Virus record (IMG/VR): IMGVR_UViG_3300028895_000917
Coordinates: 1-60,252 of that record
Length of the DNA stretch: 60,252 bases
Source: a virus
Direction: 5' to 3' (one strand)
In this document: in pieces, positions 57,474 to 60,252 of the stretch
How positions within the stretch are numbered: the first letter of the stretch is position 1
Layout: the number at the start of each line of letters is the position of its first letter
The notes under the pieces: model-generated
Database searches by the model: none
What the model was told of the DNA's origin: nothing
What the model saw: only the letters and a program-made list of their open reading frames with translations
Program-made: the position numbers and the translations under genes

Positions 57474-58061
57474 GTGCCGACCTGCGCCAAGTGCCAACAG
57501 ACCAAAGACGAGGATGCTTTTCACCGCAATAAGGCGCGCCCCAACGGGCGTCACGCATACTGCAAAGTCTGTCGAGCAGCCCAGAATGAACAGAACGCAG
57601 ACAAGATGCGGGAGTACAACCAGCGTTACTACGAGGAGAACAAGGGCGACCTCGCGGAGCGTATGCGCGGCTACTACGAGGAGAACAAGGACGACCTTTT
57701 GGCCTACGGCAAAAACTACCGCAAACGGAGAGCCCAAAATGAGCCAGAGAAGGTCATTCTTGTGCGCACTCGAGCCCGAGCGAAGCGACTCGGTCTTGAA
57801 TTCGATTTGGAACTGGAAGACGTGTGCATCCCCGACGTGTGCCCCGTTCTCGGGATCCCCATCGTATGCGGAAAAACGGGACGCAAAGGTCCACGTCAAA
57901 ACAGTCCGAGCATCGACAGGCTCAATCCTGCCAAGGGCTATATCAAAGGGAACGTCCGAGTGGTCTCGAATCGGGCCAACACGCTCAAGAACAACGCTTC
58001 GTTGCAAGAACTAGAACTCGTGATGAAAGACCTACGCAAGCTGGCAAAGGGGACGGACTGA
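57474..58061 (+). CDS. HNH-type (endonuclease VII-like) homing endonuclease
   Basis: 195 residues from GTG 57474. N-terminal zinc ribbon C4/C7/C30/C33 (CAKCQQTKDEDAF...YCKVC). The middle is helical with duplicated YYEENKDDL/GDL segments. The C-terminus has CPVLGIPIVCG, then SIDRLNPAKGYIKGNVRVVS, matching phage HNH enzymes of the Endo VII/group I intron type (likely D148, N160 and N166). It lies 9 bases after rtcB and ends in the same residues (KGTD) as RtcB, suggesting insertion at the 3' end of that gene. Confidence 0.8.
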   Translation: MPTCAKCQQTKDEDAFHRNKARPNGRHAYCKVCRAAQNEQNADKMREYNQRYYEENKGDLAERMRGYYEENKDDLLAYGKNYRKRRAQNEPEKVILVRTRARAKRLGLEFDLELEDVCIPDVCPVLGIPIVCGKTGRKGPRQNSPSIDRLNPAKGYIKGNVRVVSNRANTLKNNASLQELELVMKDLRKLAKGTD

Positions 58062-58412
58062 ATGAGGGTTCTGATCGTAGAAGACGAGGAGCACCTTCGG
58101 GAGGGGCTTCGGGCACTCATCGAAAAGATGGGGCACCAAGTCACCGTCGCCTCGGATGGGGAAGAAGGCTTAGCCGCCGTACAGGCGGTGGCCTTCGACC
58201 TCATCGTTTCAGACTTCAACATGCCGAGGAAGACCGGGCTCGAGCTCCACGCCGCCCTGGACTCTCGGATGCAGGAGCGCTTCATGCTCTACACGGCGGA
58301 CCTGGATGCCCTTCGTGATGCTCCTGCGGGCGTTCACAGGCTTCCCAAGTGGTCCTCGGTGTCTGAGCTCCGGGCCACGCTCCAAACGCTCCTGGAGGGC
58401 TGTGATGGCTGA
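58062..58412 (+). CDS. Stand-alone CheY-like receiver domain
   Basis: 116 residues, one receiver domain. Acid pocket E7/D8 (LIVEDEE), phosphorylation site D51 (IVSDFNMP), T78 (LYTAD) and K96 (RLPKW) are all present, so it should accept phosphate from a histidine kinase. No output domain and no kinase gene is visible. Such single domains relay or sequester phosphate; in a phage they could redirect a host signalling path. Starts directly at the HNH gene stop (TGAATG) and overlaps a short broken gene. Confidence 0.8.
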   Translation: MRVLIVEDEEHLREGLRALIEKMGHQVTVASDGEEGLAAVQAVAFDLIVSDFNMPRKTGLELHAALDSRMQERFMLYTADLDALRDAPAGVHRLPKWSSVSELRATLQTLLEGCDG

Positions 58413-58535
58413 AGACTACGAGAGGACGGCGAGAAATTCCCGGATGACCCGGAAAAGTTCTGGGGCAACAACTACTACCGGATCTATCAGGAGCGCGACC
58501 TAGGCTCCTGGGAGTATCAACAGAGAAGGAAGTGA
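58405..58535 (+). pseudogene. Short gene with an apparent frameshift
   Basis: ATG 58405 overlaps the receiver stop and begins MAEDYE. From about 58420 the coding-like reading moves to the frame DGEKFPDDPEKFWGNNYYRI and on to RRK, ending TGA 58533-58535, which overlaps the next ATG. The joined product would be about 43 residues. In the ATG frame the rest is low-quality and stops at 58500s. One missing base, a mutation or frameshifting would explain it; no slippery heptamer is obvious. Confidence 0.5.
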
Positions 58536-58750
58536 TGAAGGAAGTGATGTCGGCGAAACCCAAGGCACGCCATGTTCAGAAGTCCGCTCGTGAGCAAGGG
58601 CTCCAGGACAGCTACATGACGATCCGCCACCTCGTGCTCCAACACTGGGAAGAGATCAACGAGTACAAGCACACGCATGAAGACGTGACGTGGGGCGAGG
58701 CTGCGGACGCGATCATCCTCCCGCTTCTGCGGAAGAAGGACGATACGTGA
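58535..58750 (+). CDS. Small helical protein
   Basis: 71 residues from ATG 58535 (TGATG). Helical, with a basic N-terminus (SAKPKARHVQKSAREQG) and an aromatic/acidic centre (LQHWEEINEYKHTHEDVTW). No family is recognised. Coupled on both sides (GTGA to the next gene). Confidence 0.6.
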   Translation: MKEVMSAKPKARHVQKSAREQGLQDSYMTIRHLVLQHWEEINEYKHTHEDVTWGEAADAIILPLLRKKDDT

Positions 58751-59280
58751 CCTCCCTTCCTCGCAATTACATCCGGTTGCCGGACGGGACGATCGAGCCC
58801 TGCGATGACGAACGTCGCTTCATCCAGTGGTACAACGAAGTCAAGAACCGTCGGATTCTCCGGACGGCGGTGCCTTACGGCGACTTCAAGAAAGCCGTGA
58901 TTGTCGAGACGCGGTTTACGGGCCATGGCTCCATGGTTTCGGACGAGCCCGACTTCTTCGAGACTTTTGCTAAGTTCCCACACAAGAAGAGCACTCTGTC
59001 CAAACTGGACGCCACAGAAGCTCAAGCTCGAGAGACTCATCGGTGGATGGTGGCGGAAGTCGAAGAGGAGCTCGCCAAGAACCCCGCATATCGAGAGTTC
59101 TCTAAGGGCCTCGAGGAAGTGCTGACGAACCCTGGTGCGATGCCGGTACCCCGGCCTCGCCAAGCCGCTGCTCCGCACCTCCAGGCGCCCAAGGCGGACT
59201 GTCCGAAGTGTCACGGCAGCGGGAAGATTCACGGGGTCTTCGAGACGCTTCCTTGCGACTGCACCATCGTCACAACCTGA
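58747..59280 (+). CDS. Hypothetical protein with C-terminal zinc-type motif
   Basis: 177 residues from GTG 58747 (GTGA). The N-terminus is NYIRLPDGTIEP, the middle helical (THRWMVAEVEEELAKNPAY), then a Pro/Ala linker and CPKCHGSGK followed by LPCDC, a DnaJ-like zinc motif with the second pair altered (CDC). The same motif class ends the 49885 protein. Function unknown. Confidence 0.65.
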   Translation: MTSLPRNYIRLPDGTIEPCDDERRFIQWYNEVKNRRILRTAVPYGDFKKAVIVETRFTGHGSMVSDEPDFFETFAKFPHKKSTLSKLDATEAQARETHRWMVAEVEEELAKNPAYREFSKGLEEVLTNPGAMPVPRPRQAAAPHLQAPKADCPKCHGSGKIHGVFETLPCDCTIVTT

Positions 59281-59317
59281 ATGCGCGGTAAAATGGCTTT
59301 GAAGTCCCCTTGTACGG

Positions 59318-59989
59318 ATGAGCCTTGTCACCGAAGACGGCCAACAGACCCCCGACCTCAACGTCGATCTGGTGCGCCTTAGTCCCCGTGGGGAACCACT
59401 GTCACCATTTTTGGTGATGCTGTTCTATTCCAAGGGCGTCTTCTCGTGGTTGCACAAGAGAGGACGCCGCATGTGGTGGTCGCCTGAGCCCCGTTCGGTC
59501 CTCATCTTGTCCGAGCTCAAGGTCAGTCGTTCCCTCCGCAAAAAGCTCCGTAGTGGTCGTTTCCACGTCACTGCGGACACGCGCTTTGAAGAGGTCATGC
59601 GCCTGTGCAGGCTGACGCGGAAGGAGTCGTGGATCACCGACGAGCACATCGAAGTGTTCAGTAGGCTCCACGCTCTAGGCCATGCTCACAGCGTGGAGGT
59701 GTGGGAGGGGGATCAGTTGGTGGGGGGTCTGTACGGCGTCTGTATCGGCGAACTGTTCTGCGGATGTTCGATGTTCCACACAGCCCCAGACGCCTCCAAG
59801 ATCGCGCTGGTGAAGCTCGTGGAGCTCCTGGCGAGTTGGCGAATTCCGCTCCTAGACTGCCAGGTACACAACCCACACCTGCAACGCATGGGCGCTCGCG
59901 TCATCCCTCGAGACACCTTCCATCGCCTTGCCGGGCACCTTGTGCGTCAAAAGCGCAGGGTTGGAAGCTGGTCCAAGTATTTCACGTAA
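59318..59989 (+). CDS. aat: Leucyl/phenylalanyl-tRNA-protein transferase
   Basis: 223 residues (E. coli 234). Nearly every family motif is present: WWSPEPR (53-59), WI (105), GHAHSVEVW (121-129), GG-x-YG (136-140), LFCG-x-SMF (146-153), ASK (159-161) and DCQ (180-182). The enzyme adds Leu or Phe from tRNA to N-terminal Lys/Arg, sending the protein to ClpS/ClpAP. The Glu of the E. coli GESMF motif is Cys150 here, so activity or specificity may differ. TAAAAT at 59288-59293 is a possible -10 box. Rare on phages; context gives no partner. Confidence 0.85.
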   Translation: MSLVTEDGQQTPDLNVDLVRLSPRGEPLSPFLVMLFYSKGVFSWLHKRGRRMWWSPEPRSVLILSELKVSRSLRKKLRSGRFHVTADTRFEEVMRLCRLTRKESWITDEHIEVFSRLHALGHAHSVEVWEGDQLVGGLYGVCIGELFCGCSMFHTAPDASKIALVKLVELLASWRIPLLDCQVHNPHLQRMGARVIPRDTFHRLAGHLVRQKRRVGSWSKYFT

Positions 59990-60099
59990 CTGAGCGGCTC
60001 CTGATTTTCGCGTATAAGGAGCGACAGTGGCACAGGACCAGCCGCTGCTTGAGGGACAACCCCTCGTCGATCCTTTGGTCCGACACTCGGAGCTACAAC

Positions 60100-60252
60100 A
60101 TGACGACCAGTACCTCGGCCTCGACTTCTTCTCGTCGGGCCTCTTCCAAGAGCACCAAGGGTGCTTCCAAGAGCACCCTTGGTGCTTCCAAGAGCACCCT
60201 TGGTGCTTCCAAGAAGTTCACTGCGAAAGTCGAGCGTATCGGACCAAAGAAG
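60100..60252 (+). CDS. N-terminal part of a Ser/Thr/Lys-rich protein (partial)
   Basis: ATG 60100 with ggag upstream, open to the window end. Very rich in Ser, Thr, Ala and Lys, with a repeated GASKSTL unit and then KKFTAKVERIGPKK. Likely a disordered, DNA- or wall-binding N-terminus. A GTG at 60027 with a good AAGGAG site opens another frame that also runs off the end, but its residues (repeated QEHPWCF) look like an out-of-frame reading of the same repeat. Confidence 0.5.
   Translation, partial: MTTSTSASTSSRRASSKSTKGASKSTLGASKSTLGASKKFTAKVERIGPKK
60142..60216 (+). repeat. 21-bp tandem repeat in coding sequence
   Basis: Units at 60142-60162 (diverged), 60163-60183 and 60184-60204 (identical GCTTCCAAGAGCACCCTTGGT) and a partial unit to 60216. 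It encodes ASKSTLG repeats in the 60100 frame. Confidence 0.85.

Noticed and set aside
1-60252. tRNA, rRNA, CRISPR arrays, integrase, attachment sites, terminase or capsid genes
   Set aside because: I looked for cloverleaf-type T-loops, regular spaced repeats and the hallmark proteins and saw none. Intergenic spaces are short and accounted for by promoters, hairpins and terminators.

Overview
This 60 kb window is densely packed and reads as part of a large double-stranded DNA phage genome, or a closely related phage-like element, at roughly 60% G+C. The phage signs are two peptidoglycan-degrading enzymes (a lytic transglycosylase-like muramidase and an amidase endolysin), a run of glycine-rich fibre-like virion proteins, many short hypothetical genes joined by ATGA, GTGA or TGATG overlaps, two inteins and two free-standing homing-type endonucleases. 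No terminase, capsid, portal, polymerase, integrase, tRNA or rRNA gene is visible, so the window is a fraction of a bigger genome. The host guess is a myxobacterium of the Nannocystis/Plesiocystis/Enhygromyxa kind (inference). It rests on two lipoproteins with (GD)n linkers and Cys-rich NGNEECD repeats, a TPR/poly-Pro/two-TM protein of a style common there, and a DUF4265 protein.

Layout. 1-9.3 kb: small membrane and soluble proteins, a CoaB-like/class II aldolase-like fusion (1321-2688), a holin-like protein and lipoprotein pair (6198-6873) and a double cold-shock protein. 9.3-27.4 kb: fibre region with three glycine-rich proteins (10086, 10849 and the 2473-residue 15700), each bounded by strong hairpins, then two host-style lipoproteins on the minus strand and more virion-type proteins. 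27.4-31 kb: two minus-strand spike-like proteins with a common N-terminal anchor, one SGNH-hydrolase-like, flanked by a 161-bp repeat and a deletion scar. 31-36.7 kb: lysis and nucleotide genes (muramidase, thymidylate kinase, amidase, DUF7768-like). 36.7-50 kb: FMN-reductase-like flavoprotein with a LAGLIDADG intein, TPR membrane protein, zinc-motif proteins, a LamG-like fibre, a metallophosphoesterase and a free LAGLIDADG enzyme. 50-60 kb: SNF2-family ATPase, a coiled-coil protein with a histone H1-like tail, RtcB RNA ligase with an HNH-type intein, an HNH endonuclease, a CheY-like receiver, and leucyl/phenylalanyl-tRNA-protein transferase (Aat).

How it may work together (inference). The fibre, spike and lectin-like genes provide adsorption. 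The muramidase, amidase and small membrane proteins provide lysis. RtcB, Aat, thymidylate kinase, the CoaB-like protein, the receiver domain and the SNF2 ATPase would modify host RNA repair, proteolysis, nucleotide and cofactor supply and DNA handling. Two short promoter-like motifs recur just upstream of gene starts. Class A is CTAT, six bases, then CCC or CTC, at about a dozen sites on both strands, mostly before virion-type genes. Class B is TGTAAA, twelve bases, T, one base, CGTR, at five sites. They look like phage-specific transcription signals and are the strongest unexplained pattern in the window.
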